A DNA stretch of 64,000 nucleotides from Symbiodinium microadriaticum (GCA_001939145.1 LSRX01000342.1:102653-166652); one strand, 5' to 3'; shown: positions 23,640 through 35,229, counted from the stretch's first letter. Notes: a model not told the origin generated them from the sequence alone. Numbers and translations are program-made.

Positions 23640-24092
23640 CCCGGAAGAGTATAAGGAATTCGGAGCTGCAGCAGAGAAGGCAGTTCTTGGAAACATGGCG
23701 ACACGCATCGGGGCGGTTGGGACTACCAAATCAAATTGCTGCTGGGTTCTTCTTATTTTTGCCTAGCTTGGTTTTTAAGGCATCTGGAGCTTGTGCTTTC
23801 GGGGTTTTTGCAGGGCTTGGGAACTGGCATGACAAGCTACAATAAGTAGGGACATGCTCAGTTCGTGCACCTGTGGCCTGCTTTTTTTGGGTGCCTTGAG
23901 TATGACGCTCCGTACTGTTTTCGGGGAGGTGGATTCTATGGTATCTTCATGCTCGCAAATTCATTGAAGGTGCTTCATGAACCCAGGTTCCTGCCAATGA
24001 ACCCAAGCTTCCAGAAGACCGTGCTCGGCTATGTTGCGCTCCAAGTTGCTGCCGTGATAGCGCGGCTGGGGATGTTTGGCCGCAGTTCGTAG
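23640..24092 (+). pseudogene. Truncated copy of the 3' end of gene B (B')
   Basis: Matches the last two exons of B (7,480-7,001) in inverted orientation. The last part still reads LKVLHEPRFLPMNPSFQKTV and ends at TAG 24092. In the upstream part, one base is missing in the GCATCGGGGCGG region relative to B, which breaks the frame that in B reads ATRIEGGWDYQIK. All earlier exons are absent because the duplication ends at about 23,590. It is therefore a remnant, not a gene. Confidence 0.8.
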
Positions 24093-24317
24093 ATGCCGGG
24101 TGTCACCTCTTGGCCGCTCACGTTTCACAACAAAGACCGAAAGGCTGCATGACGTTGACAAGACGGAAACGGGCCAGGCAGAGGCAGCGAGGACACGCGG
24201 GGCCATAGCCAGACAGACTAGGTCCTGCTAGGTTATCCATCGGCACCTCAAAGACATCTCTCCAAGACGTTCTCTAGGAAGCACACCCATAGCAGCCATT
24301 GTGCAGCAGCATGCCCG

Positions 24318-24480
24318 TTGGCCGTTTTGTTTTCAAGGGTTCAGCTTGTTCTGTCATCCTCCATCGACGGGCTCGGGATGCCGATGGTGTCGGAGGAAGA
24401 TTTTCAACAGCCACATGCAGTACCAGATCCTCCTCCAGAGGGTCTTGCGAGTGCAGTTGCCCCTGAAGTGTGTCATGGTG
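24318..24480 (+). CDS. Possible 5' exon of gene A'
   Basis: Counterpart of 6,690-6,860 in the left arm. It reads an acidic Pro-rich segment that ends APEVCHG, followed by GTGAGA, a canonical-looking donor. Kept open in both arms apart from substitutions. Phase to the next exon is not resolved. Confidence 0.3.
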
Positions 24481-24623
24481 AGAAGGAAGCGGGCACAGAC
24501 AGGGGCATCCGAATGAAGCACGGCAGCTACGCAGCCCACCTCGCTGGCAACTGGGCTGTTCTTGGCATAGCCTTTCTTTGATGCACCGCCCCAAGGCCCT
24601 CACGCCGCAACCCCGTCTCCACT

Positions 24624-27600
24624 TTGGAAAGCAAAGGACGCAATGTCTTCGAAAGGCTAGAAGGTCGACAGCTACCTGGCGATGGTCTTGTGTCCAGACG
24701 ATTCCAGCCGCGACGCAACTTACGACCTCTCATCTTTGCACCCTTTGCCATCTATGTATTGTTCGAGAATGCGCATCTAAATTATGAGCTCGAGGTTGTG
24801 TCGGAGGTCGGGAACCTACCAAACTCCGCAAATTCCACGGATCCGTGCTTTCTGGGAAATCGCGCTCGGGACATTTTCACGAAGGAGCTGTACTGTCCCA
24901 TGTTTGCCAGTCAGAGCTTTCTGGGAACCAGCTTTGTATGGTATGGGCTCTTTCTGATTACGATCGCATTTGCCTGGCTCATGGGCATGAGCATCGGTGA
25001 TCCAGCCGCAGGGGCTCGCAGTACCCTGTTTTGGGTTCGACTCTAGCCTACCGTGTCCCAAACTGCAGGGTTTAAAGTGCGACTTTTTAATTTAACGCAA
25101 CAATACGCAACAGCAAAGAGCCCCGGGGCCCCCCAAGCCTTAACCGTGCCGGCGAAGGCAAGAAAGATCCGCCAGATCCGCACGCCCCCATAGCTTTGGT
25201 GCGCTTCTTGGATTGTTCCAGGGCCAAGTACGATGGATGGCACCTCCTGGCCTACTTCGTCACCATCACCTTGTGCCTTTTCTGCTTAGAGTACTGTTTG
25301 GGAAACCGTTTAACCTCTGGGATAGTATGCGATCGTATCATCCTGTTTCTTTGTCCCATCGGGCCAAACCTTCAAGACCCGGCCAGGTGTTTTGTCTTTG
25401 CCGTCTGGTCCAAGTATCTTTCCTTCATCTCTGGCTCTGATGCTTGGTGGGTTTTTGTATTGCGCGTCGCGTCGACTGGGGATTCAGGGTCGCGTGCCTA
25501 CCCTAAACCCTAAACCACGAGTGGATGCGAAGGATTGGGTCTCTTGTCTTCGGTACGGCGATTGGTCCGGCCATGAAGATCTCTGCATGCCGGGAGCAGT
25601 TCTGGAGCAAAGCTGGAGTCTCTACTGCCGTGGAAATGTGTTTTGTTTTCTCATTTGATCCTTTGAACTCTCCCCAATTTCTTAAAGAGCTCTGCAGCTG
25701 CGCCAGGATGATCATGCTTGCCTTCACCCTGACGTCCTTCGCAGCTTCTTTGTCGGACCAGGGGGACATCACACCGCACCCCATGCGTGGGCTGTCTTCC
25801 CTGTGCCAGAAAAATCCAGGCCCTGAGCCAAAGACCGAGACCGAAACGCTTCTGAGAACAGAAATCTACCCTGCCGACCAGCTCACTGCAGTCGCCATGA
25901 GGCTGAAGGCCCTTGTTCGCAGACAGATGCACGTCACCCGGGAGATGTCCAAGAATCGGCAGTCCAGCCTAGCAGAAGCCCTCCTCTGCCCGATTATGTC
26001 CACCAAGTGGGCATTGGGCGGGGACGAAGAAGACGTGCCGGTGAAAGGGATTTCCTTCTACCAATGGAGAATCTGCTGGAAGGATGGGAAGATTATGGAG
26101 AGCCTGTCCTTGACTTCAGCACACTTCAGCAATTTCTGCCGAAAGCTTCAAAAACCCTTCCACCCCCCCCCCAGTTGCTCAGGAAGTCCTTCGACGCAGA
26201 CTTGGAAGAGATCTTTCGGGATGTGCGTGGGCCCGAAACGGTGCTTCGTGCACGAGATGGGCTTCAGGTCAACATGATTGGGAACACGGACCAGGACCAC
26301 GGTTTTGTTTCAGACCTTTGCGGCTTTAGCGTTTGGGGTTTAGGGTTCAGGGTTTCGGGTTCAGGGTTTAGGGGGATTAGGGTCTAGCAGTCTAGCATCT
26401 AGGGTTTTGAGATTTCACCAGGACGTCTGGCAGGCTCATCAGCACGACTTCCAAAAGGCCAAGGCCGACTTCGTATCTTGGTTGGACGAGTCACAGGAAG
26501 TCAACATCTTTGAGGAATACGACTTTTGCCCCATCATCAGTGGCTATCGCCCTCGCGACGACAGCCACGAGGGGCTTAGGTGGCAGAGCCTTGGACAGCC
26601 TTGAGAATCCTTCACATCTTGACAAAAGACCGCCGCAGAACCTACAGGATTAGGGTTTGAGTGCCGTATATAGGGTGTACGGGTTTGGATGGCAAACTTT
26701 GGGGCTGTCATCTAGACTTGTGGGCCCGGGCAAGTGGTACCCCCTGCATGCTTCCAGCACCCACGTACACTCTTAGTTGAAGGAAGCACCCAGCCGTGCT
26801 TTGATCGTCACCTGTGTGGGTGTTGCCTGGACGTCCAGTGCGGGGGCCGTTAGCCCTGATCCTCCTCATGATCGTACGGGTTGTGGAACTGTTTTCACAT
26901 GGTTTTCGGGTCTGGGTTGAAGGTTCGGGGCCCCTGCAGCCCGAGGAACACCACCGTCTTCAAACGAGGCTTCTGCTGTGGGAGAGATGATCTCGAGGAC
27001 ATGGCTCCTGAGACCAGTTGGCAGCCTTTATACACGAACGCTTGACCTCTATGAACGTCTAGAGTCTAGAGTCTAGAATCTAGAAGCCCGGAACCGTAGA
27101 GGCTTCAAAAAGTTGACGGCGTAACAAAAAAACCCCATACCCTTCGAACACGGAGCCCTTGCTGGCGGGGGCCCTCCACTTTACGAAGCTGATTGATGCA
27201 TCAGGCTTTGCCCTTCACATTGAAGCAGGGTAGACAAGCCGAAGAACAGTGCCTCATGGCCCTCGAGTGGGAGAAGGCCTGCGACACACCTCGTGGATAG
27301 GGTTTAGGTCCAATCAAACAAACTTCCAATTGAACCCTAAACCCCTACAGCCCTAAAACGTCCCAAAACACCTGCAACAAAAGTCGCAAAGCGCTGACTT
27401 CCCTTCAGACACTTAACCCCAAATCCCGGTCATTACGGCATTGCGGTCCCCTATTATCGCAAAACCCCACATATACCACCCGAACCCTGAATTCTACACC
27501 CTAAACTCTGTCACATACACCCTACAACCCGGAGCCGTTTCCTTTCCCCCGAACCCTTAAACAGCCCTTCCCTGAGGCCCAGAAAATTATCCGCGACCCG

Positions 27601-30124
27601 CTGCACCGCCAGTTCTGTCCCTGGGCTGCAATGGCTGGAGTGTGGCACAAACCTCGACCATAAATAAACCCCCTAACGCCTGAACCTTAAATTCTTCAGC
27701 CCCAAATCCAATCCTTGGGTCTGTGCCTTGGAAGGTGAAGGGGTTTAGGGTTTAGAGTTTAGGGACCCGAACCCCAAACCGAGGTCCCGGCATCAACGCG
27801 CACGCCGTGTTCGGCTTCTGCGCTCTTATTGCTAACAACCTGTTGCCAAAATAGGATGCATAGTAAACTGCATCGTTTCCTTATGGAAGCATAAACAAGA
27901 CAGGGATGCAGTGTACGCAGAGTTTCCTTAAGTGGACCGGTTAGTGAATTTGAACCCTAAACCCTAAACTGTTTAGCAGCAGTCCGAGGTTTTGTTCTAG
28001 GTCTCGGTGCCTTTCTGTGCTCGTGCGTGAATCCTGCTGGCGACGCCTTTGCTCTGGTGTACTACTTCTTTGACCAGAATCCTGAGGTAGGAAGCTTTTC
28101 AAGACCCGAAACCCCAAGCGCTAAATCCATTGAGTTTGGTGGTATCCCTGGTAATCCTGTTCGGGATTCTTTTTCGGCGGAAGCTTTTGGAATGCAGGTA
28201 GAGATGCGCTGCGCGGCAGACCTCCCCGGGATCAACCCATGGTGCTACGCAGGGCGGCCCAAGACCGTGGCGCGCACTCTGCTGCCGCCGAGCAGTCTCT
28301 TCCCCCCTGGCCGGTCCGACGCAAGGTTGCTGTTTAGGAACTTCACTTGAAGTAGCGTTATAGGAAGGTACAGTCAGGAACTTCGCATCCATCAAGTCAG
28401 TTGATATTCCTTGGTGCAACCCAGGATGTGATCCTGTGCTTTGCTCTCAAGGCCCTGATCTTCGGTCTCTTGGGCAGCTTGGCGGTCAACACGGATCCTC
28501 TAAACTTAGGGTTTTGGGGTTTTGGGTTTTCACAGTGTAATGCTCTAGTACTGTTTGTGATGTTCGTCTTGCTTCATGCTGCGAGCTGAAGTCCAAGGCA
28601 CCCTCCTGATGACGACACTCCGGAAGACCTTGATGGGCTTGAAGCAAGCTCAGGATGCTCCGAGCATATTGAATGCAGTTCTGATGCGATGGAACGGCGA
28701 CCGCAGCGTGTCCATTGCTCATATCCACACCTGGAGCCGAGTTCGCGAGTCGATTCTCCGCAATGACGTGAAAAATATCTTGGACCGCTACGAGAATGTC
28801 GTAGTCATGTATACAGGCTTCGCGCTGTACTTTGTCACGGATGCCACCATCCAGATCGTCATCCGAAACCGCCCCCCCAGCCTCAGTGCGGGCTACATAG
28901 TTCTTCTCTTCGTCGGCTCCTTTTTGGTTTGTCTCCGCCAGGCTTGCAAGATGTTTTGGGGGTTCCCCTAAACCTAAACTCTAAACCTCAAACCCTGCAG
29001 GCCATGGCTTGCCACTACATGCAGATGCACCACGCCGAGACCCTGATGGCCATGAAGGAAGCGACCTACTGCCTGGGTCACTTCGAGCCCTGAAGCCCTA
29101 ACAGCCTCCGAAGCCCGAAGCCCCATCAGCCCTCAACCCCTAACCCCTAAAACCGCTATAGACCCCTATTAAACTACGAGTATTAAACCCCTATAGACCC
29201 TAAACCCCCCTGATCGCAAATCCCTAAACCCACTCGGGCGCAGCGAAGGTTACGGATCCGCTGCGGCGAACGTCCGGGACATCATAGATGTCCTGGCGGC
29301 TGGACCTTGCTGTTGTAGGTTTTAGGGTTGAGTCTTTAGGGTTCAGTGAGGGTTTAGGGTTTAGGGTTTTGGGTTGGGGTTTAATGTTCAGGGTTTAGGG
29401 CTGGGGATTAGAGTGCAGGGTGCATTCAAGCGTGAAGACCGATTTGAAAGCCAAGTCTACACGAGACCTGTGAAATTCGAAGGATGACCAACCCCAAACC
29501 CTAAACCTCGGGGCCACCCTAAAGGTTTCAATTCTGACTTGAATTTAGTTTCGGGTCTAGGGTTTAGGGTTTCGACTCGAACGCAAACCACTGCGGGTCG
29601 AAACACCCTAAAGCCCCCACAGTTTGATGATACGAAGTGGCCTTGGTGTAGACGGCGTACCCTGTGGATTGTATACTTTTCTGTCGGCATCGGGAGTTCT
29701 TTGTCCTTTTGGGATACGACCAAGATTTCTCTACCTTATACACTGCTCCAAAATCTAAGAACCCAGAAACCTGTCTTAAAACTCCAAACCTCTGGCGGCT
29801 ACGCCCAAAACCCTAAACCCTCCTTTTTGTTGAGTGTACCAAAAGGGCCCACATTCTAGCTAAACCATATGTTATCCACTATATCAGTCTGTTGAGAAAT
29901 TGTCAACTTCCTCAACAGCAGCCCAGATTCGGAACAATCTTCTTGAGAAAGCACTTCCCTCAGTACAGGTGGCACGCATCACAGGTGGCGGAGACTTCCA
30001 GACGAAATTGGTGTACCTTCCGCTGAACCCCGCGTTTCAGAAAACCTTGTTGGGCTATGTGGGAATACAGTTTGTGGCAATTATCACGCGCCTGACCTTC
30101 TTTTCCCAGTTCGAAAGGGCATGA
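24624..30124 (+). CDS. Gene A': inverted copy of gene A, possibly decaying
   Basis: Same exons as A, with both ends in the window. Approximate exons: 24624-24996, 25114-25470, 25522 to about 26147, 26191 to about 26320, about 26412-26552, about 27985-28086, 28198 to about 28345, about 28420-28490, about 28590-28968, about 29000-29075, 29888-30124. The last exon reads LPLNPAFQKTLLGYVGIQ and stops at 30124. Compared with A there is one extra base near 25,640 that shifts the frame between CRGNVFCF and FDPLNSPQF. There are also small compensating indels in the last exon and an extra 108-base segment at 24,997-25,104 that begins with GT and may be a new intron. The frameshift suggests a pseudogene unless it is a sequencing error. 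Upstream of the first exon the frame lacks an ATG, as in A. No function proposed beyond a multi-pass membrane protein. Confidence 0.65.
26620..27960. other. Long intron of A' (counterpart 2,140-4,690 in A)
   Basis: Between the exon ending IISGYRP and the exon reading GDAFALVYYFFDQ. The sequence is shared with the left arm in pieces. It contains TTTAGGG and CCCTAAA fragments and no protein-like frame that both arms keep. The left arm has an extra minisatellite block (3,131-3,245). Confidence 0.55.
28087..28197 (+). other. Intron of A' absent from paralogue B
   Basis: GTAGGA to TGCAG, 111 bases; the counterpart in A is 2015-1908. The coding sequence reads FFDQNPE before it and VEMRCAADL after it. 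Gene B reads DQDAVDQRCAATA straight through at the same place. The left copy contains CCTAAACCCTAAG; the right copy has the same block with two substitutions. It is a clean case of an intron carrying the telomere-like motif that one paralogue lacks. Confidence 0.75.
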
Positions 30125-30859
30125 TGCGCCAACAGAATGTTTCACCAAAAGCCACTTGTCAAGCAAGTGGGCTCGATCTTTCTACTGTGACACCTAGGAT
30201 TGGGAGCTTTGAATTCGCTGTTGCGAATGCCCCCCCTGGTGGGAGTTTCGCCTCTAAAGACTCAGACTCTCAGCTTTGCTGACAAGAACTCAGGGTATGT
30301 TCAGTGCTGGACTGCGGTGTTTGTCACTTTTCGAGCACAGTTTGGGGGTCAAGAGCCCTGAGGGTGAAGCTAGACGCGGCACCACGTGGGTTGGGATGTG
30401 AAGCCTAGTGGCTTTTCGGCTTCAAGATGGCGTCTAGGTCACAGGCAAAGTCCTCAAAGCACTGCTGGTTGCAGTATCTTACAGTATCACGCTTAGAGAA
30501 CTGCTGTCAGAGCCGACGCCATGATAACCAGCGAGTTGAAGCAGTTTCAGGCATTGTGTATGTTATGCTGGAACCAGTTGTTACCTGGCAGCATGGCAAC
30601 AGACTGTTCTGGCCGTGAAACTCCTTGCAGGCAGTTAATTCTGCAAACATGCTTTTTAAGCAGATATTTCAACTTATCCACGCACGAAGGTTGTAAACGA
30701 AGTTGTGGACTTGCAGCCTGCACTGCCGACAGCTCCGAGTTTGGGGTCGTTGCTCCCGAGGGCCTTGCGCTTGAGCCTCCATGTTCGCCAGCCAATGAAG
30801 GACATCGGACACGCACATCCATGGACGCTCTCCGGTCCGGCGAGCAGCGTGACTAAACC

Positions 30860-31880
30860 CCCAGTGGAGTCGCCTCGAGGGCCCTCAAAGCATGCGCCTG
30901 GCCTTCCATGGAGATAAAGACCACGTCTTTTCTCCAGTGCCAAAGGGCATTCACGAATTTCTGCAACATGAGGCGAAGGTCCTGCTCCTCACCTCCGAAA
31001 CGACCTGCTGGATTTCTCTCGCGGTGTCCATCGTGCCAACGGTGATTAGGTCTAAGAAGCAAATTGCATCGTGCGCAGACTTGAGGTTGAGATTGAATCG
31101 CGACCCACTGCATCGCGCTTAACGAAGATCGGCATGCTTGTATGTTGTGCTTGGTCGACGTCGTAGCCGAAAGCAGTCGATCGGGGTCTATCTCGACATC
31201 GGTGAGCGCCTCGATGTAGTAGCTTTGGTCCACCACGATCTTGTTGTGGCCATGCGTGTCTCGCACGGTGGACACGTCCGTTCCAGCGTGCCGGTACGGT
31301 ATGCACCTGTTTTGGTCATGCCCCACTTGTAGGCCTTGTTGATGCGCTCGCGGATCTCCAACCACTCGGGCTAGCCATCGCCAATCCTGTGGAAGTCGTC
31401 CTCGTGGCCTCCCATAGCACCAATGGTCTTGGGCAAACCGCGCTCTCCCAGTACCGCCTGGGCAGCGAGTCTTGTGAGAGTCTTGTGCAGAGAGAGCCAA
31501 AGCAGCCTCTGCTCCGCCTCAGTAGGTTGCGTCTGCAGAAAGGCCGTGGCCAAGCCTAAGCCTTCCAGATCCAACTAAGAATCCGCCGCCATGGCGTACA
31601 GTAGACTCCTTTCCCCAACATCGACTGGGCAGGACTTGCTGTCTTGAAGGCAGGGTCCAGAAGACTCGGATGCTGAAATCCAAGTAGAACGATTCTTGCC
31701 TTCGCCCTTCGCGGCGTCGGCGTTGTGCACTTGCGGGTTCTCGCGGCTGTCCTTCAACGCCTCAGCTTGGTCTGCGGAGGAACCAACTTCCAGGTCAGCA
31801 CCCAGTGTGCTTTGACTATTCGTCCTGAGCCCATTGCTTGGCATAGATCGGTATCGTCCAAGCACTTCGAAGAGCCTCAT
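30860..31880 (-). pseudogene. Decayed Ty1/copia-type polymerase fragment (reverse transcriptase to RNase H)
   Basis: Pieces in different minus-strand frames follow the order expected of a copia polyprotein: a GHEDDF block near 31,400, then VVDQSYYIEALTDVEIDPDR near 31,220, then MQWVAIQSQPQVCARCNLLL near 31,080, then GTMDTAREIQQVV near 31,020. At least two frameshifts separate the pieces, so it is not functional. No terminal repeats recognised. It lies between gene A' and the repeat-rich region, and is in the opposite orientation to A'. Family-level assignment rests on motif order, not on a search. Confidence 0.72.
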
Positions 31881-32202
31881 TCTTGATAAAGGAGTCTACC
31901 TCCTTCAACTTGGCTAGATGAAAGAGGCTCGACTCATCTCCCTCTTTCTCATTCTTTCTCTCTCGGAGAATCTGGAGAGAATGACCTCGGAATGCTTCAT
32001 CTTCTCGACCAAGCAGCCCTGTTCATGTCTTTTCCAGGCGGCGTAGGAAGCAAAGACTGCTCTATGTGTATGGGGCGGTGTTGCCTTAAACTGCTCTCGT
32101 GTTTTGCAATGAACCCTGAACCCCAAGCCCTCGGCTGCTAAGCTTAAATGTTTGAAGACCCTTACGTTGCGATCCCAAAACCCTAAACCCTAAACCCTAA
32201 AC

Positions 32203-32300
32203 CTCAGCCTCAAAGCCCTGAGTCCTAAATCCCCAGATCCTCAACCCTCAACCCTCGAACCCTCGAACCCTCGAACCCTCGAACCCTGAACCCTCAAACG
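32203..32300 (-). repeat. Degenerate CCCTAAA/CCTCGAACC array
   Basis: Telomere-like run with a local variant unit CCTCGAAC repeated four times at about 32,256-32,285, showing recent local expansion of a mutated unit. Confidence 0.8.
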
Positions 32301-32336
32301 GTGAGTCTGAGTCCCGTGGCGCAGCCCCTTTTTTTC

Positions 32337-32425
32337 ATCGGTGCTGTTCGGTCCGACCTCGGCATGGAACCCGTCACAGGCGCAGAGCGCGCTGCCCCCA
32401 GCAACTACGGCGAACCAACGGGGTT
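32337..32425 (+). CDS. Coding-like island (possible first exon)
   Basis: Plus frame reading MEPVTGAERAAPSNYGEPTG from ATG at 32364, between a CCCTAAA array and a TTTAGGG array. The end is near a possible donor at about 32,430 (AGGGTTTAAGG). No family recognised. Confidence 0.4.
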
Positions 32426-32689
32426 CAGGGTTTAAGGTTTATGGGGTTTGGGGTTTAGGGTTTAGGGGTTTAGGATTTAGGGTTTAGGGTCTTGGGAACC
32501 CTGAAAGGAACGTCGGGTTTTGGGCAGAGGTTCGAGGCTATTGGTTGTGAACAACCCAGATGCTTGAATATGTTAGCAACTTCTTCTCGGGAGAAGAAGC
32601 ATGTTTTCTGCATCAAGTATCGACACGAAACCCTAAACCCTAAACCTTAAACCTTGAACCCTAAGCCCTAAGCCTCAAAAACTGAAAGT

Positions 32690-33018
32690 TAACTCGAAAG
32701 ATGAACCTGGTCGTCTGGTCGTACATACGACGAGTGTGGTCGCAGCATGATGTGGGTAGTGATGCTGATGAAGATGAAGGCTGCTGCTTTCGGGACCCCG
32801 CATCAGGACATGTCAGGATCACATCCAGCTTTTCTCCAAATCGTCTTCGTAAGCCTCGCAGCCTGCTAGCATGATCCCGAACCCCGAACATGCAGATCCC
32901 AAGAAGGAGAAGAACAAGATGCCAAGCCGGACATACAACTCCATGCGCAACCTTTGCAGTGATTTGGGTTTGTTTTGTTGAAATGGCAACCCATTGAACA
33001 GACCTGTGCAAGGAGCCT
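32690..33018 (-). CDS. Coding-like exon, minus strand, one membrane segment
   Basis: Starts after GAGTACAG at about 33,019 and is open to about 32,661. It contains CPAWHLVLLLLGICMFGV, a likely membrane span, then a basic stretch RLRGLRRRFGEKLDV and a Ser-rich tail. The minus-strand reading is longer and more protein-like than the plus-strand one. It may pair with 33,392-33,186 upstream. Confidence 0.42.
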
Positions 33019-33185
33019 GTACTCAGCACACTTCGAAACCTTGAAACCTAACCTCAATCCTTGCCCTCAAACCCGAAACCCTCTGCTCTAGAAACTCCCA
33101 CTCAGACCTATACCCAAAGCTGTCAAACCTATACCCTAAGCCCTCAAATCTGAACCTTCAGCCAAGCCAAAAATGCTGAACAAGA

Positions 33186-33392
33186 GATTCACGAGGCCCG
33201 ACAGTGGAACGTTGCGCAGCAGTGAGGTGCCCAGAACTCGTCCTGATCATGCTTTCGAGGAGGAAAGTTGTAAGATATGTAAGAACAAAAACAGCCTGAG
33301 GCCCAAGGCGTTGCACAAGCATTACATGAACCGGTTAGCCTAGGCCCTTTAAGCCGTTCAACAGCAGCAGGGAAGTCCACGTCTAAACCCAA
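33186..33392 (-). CDS. Coding-like exon, minus strand
   Basis: Open minus frame with DVDFPAAVERLKGPRLTGSC and PRKHDQDEFWAPHCCATF. Cys-rich and hydrophilic, no family recognised. A TTTAGGG-related run (minus strand) separates it from the exon at 33,018-32,690. Confidence 0.38.
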
Positions 33393-33981
33393 AGACCTTC
33401 AAACGCGCCAGAACTCAGATCCGTGCAAAACCTTTCATGCCCCTACAGAACCCGTATATGAATAAACGCCGCAATCCATAGTAGTGGCATGTAGTAGCAA
33501 TACAGTAAGAATAATACCGCAGACAGTCAAGAAGCAACAATAGTAGCAACGCGAATCGTCACAGCCATGGTATTGGTAATGGAATCGTAGTTACATCCAC
33601 AACCATAATCATGCTGACAATAGAATGCCATCAGCAGCGTCCAACAAAACCTGACTCATGGTTAGAAAACAGTATCACGTTGATCAGTCGTAAAAATGCC
33701 AACAGATCTCAATAATGTTCGTAACCATGAGGAAATATGCATACATATTCATACCGAAAAAATTTTTGGAACGATAAGCATAACAAAGCGATGATATCCA
33801 TGCAAAGGGCCCAACACAGCTCACCACACCCAAAACCCCTAAAGCCTACACCCTAGACCCCAAAACCCCCAAATCCTGAAACCCCAAAACCCCCAAACCC
33901 TAAACCCTCTAAACTTTCAAAACCCTGAACCCTAAACCCTCAACCCCTGAACCCTAGAGACACCAAAAAGGGGGGCCCCAG

Positions 33982-34089
33982 AGAAAGGCTCCGCAAAGCC
34001 CGGGCCGAGGCGCATCCGCTCCAGGCGCTCAGCTCCCGGCTGCGCTTAGCCACGGAGATGCCCTCCTGGGCCGCTTTGGGAGAAGATTG
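33982..34089 (+). CDS. Microexon: charged helical segment
   Basis: Begins after CCCCAG. Reads ERLRKARAEAHPLQALSSRL and RLATEMPSWAALGEDW, with heptad-like Leu spacing consistent with a helix or short coiled coil. A CCCTAAA array lies before it and a long TTTAGGG array after it. The donor GTTTTG follows GATTGG. Confidence 0.5.
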
Positions 34090-34375
34090 GGTTTTGGGTT
34101 TAAGGTTTAGGGTTTAGGTTTAAGGTGTAGGGGTTTAGGGGTTTAGGGTTTAGAGTGTAGGGGTTCAGGGGTTTAGGGTTTAGGGTTTAGAGTGTAGGGG
34201 TTTAGGGGTTCAGGGGTGTAGGGTTTAGGGTTTATATTGTAGGGGTTTAGGGGTTTATGGGTTTGGGGTTTAGGGTTTAAGGGTTTAGGGTTTTAGGCCA
34301 CTTAGGAGAAGAAAATGGGCCTGAGGGCTTGAGGCTTGAGGGTTCAAGGGTTTAGGGATTTCGCTTAGGGGCTTC
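34087..34375 (+). repeat. TTTAGGG array with local variants
   Basis: About 290 bases of TTTAGGG, TAGGGGTTTAGGGG and GTGTAGGGG units in one orientation, immediately 3' of a coding island. A longer variant unit ending AGAGTGTAGGGG repeats at least twice. Confidence 0.9.
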
Positions 34376-34456
34376 GGGTTTAAGGTGCTGCCACAAGACG
34401 CTGGACTCTGAAAACCCGAACCCCCGAAATTTGAACCTCATGCCCTTTGCCGTCAG

Positions 34457-34512
34457 ATGTTCTTATTCTTCTGCATGAGGCGTCCTACCTGCCAAAAGAG
34501 CTGCATGACAAG
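34457..34512 (+). CDS. Microexon, 56 bases
   Basis: Bounded by CCGTCAG and by GTGGGC. Reads VLILLHEASYLPKELHDK. Good splice borders and a protein-like amphipathic pattern. Function unknown. Confidence 0.6.
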
Positions 34513-34562
34513 GTGGGCGCTCCAAAAGTGCAGCCGGAGGGATCTCGGCCCAAAGCCTCTGC

Positions 34563-34682
34563 ACCCAGAGAGCCCAATACCCCCTATAATTTAAGGAATA
34601 TATATACCTTAAATCATAATATTAAGGCCCCTATGATTTAAGGTATATATTCCTTAATTAAGGGTTATTGGGCTCTCTGGGT
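34563..34682. mobile_element. Foldback (MITE-like) element, family 2, copy 1
   Basis: 120 bases. Ends are ACCCAGAGAGCCCAATACCC and the complement of GGGTTATTGGGCTCTCTGGG. The interior is AT-rich with TTAAGGAATATATA and its complement, so the whole element can form a near-perfect hairpin. Shared with 35,802 and 53,277. Confidence 0.88.
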
Positions 34683-35229
34683 ACTCCTCAATCGTGGAAT
34701 CCCAGCCTTATAGGGCTTCGTAAGCATAGAAACAGTCAGGGGTATCTTTGCCTTCCGCAGCTGGATATCCCCTAAAACCTAAACCCTAAACCCTAAGTTT
34801 GTAGGGTTTGTTGAGGCTGGTTTTTTTTGAGTCTGGAAGCCCGGGGAAGCCCAAACCTTGCACCCTGAACCACAGAGTGTCTGAACTGTCAGCTCTAAAC
34901 ACCTCAGACCCCACACCCATCGATGCTCCTGAGTTATGAGCCCCCTTCAACTGCCTTAACAGTTCCCACTTCAACTCTCAACCTTGTCCCCAATCGCAGC
35001 ACCACGAAAAACGACTCAGGGTGTGGGCTTTAGGTTAGGGTGTATGGTTTACCATGCCGCCTACACCCTGAACCGTAGACTGGGAAGGCCACCGTATGCT
35101 ACTCCTATCGTCATCGCTTGCAATAGTTGTAGTAACCTTATAATACCCGTAAACCACCCAAGACACCAAGACCCGCGAACATGGGAGTTCTGGATGTAAG
35201 CTGCCAGCACCCGGACAGCTGAAATGGGG

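Larger units (their letters stand above)
23590..30036. repeat. Right arm of the inverted duplication
   Basis: Inverted copy of 1-7,510, carrying the 3' end of a B-type gene and then a whole A-type gene on the plus strand. Similarity starts at about 23,590, inside what would be the penultimate exons of B, so the break cut that gene. Similarity to the left arm cannot be followed past 30,036 because the left arm leaves the window; the A' stop codon is at about 30,124. The arms are separated by about 16 kb of unrelated sequence. Confidence 0.93.
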
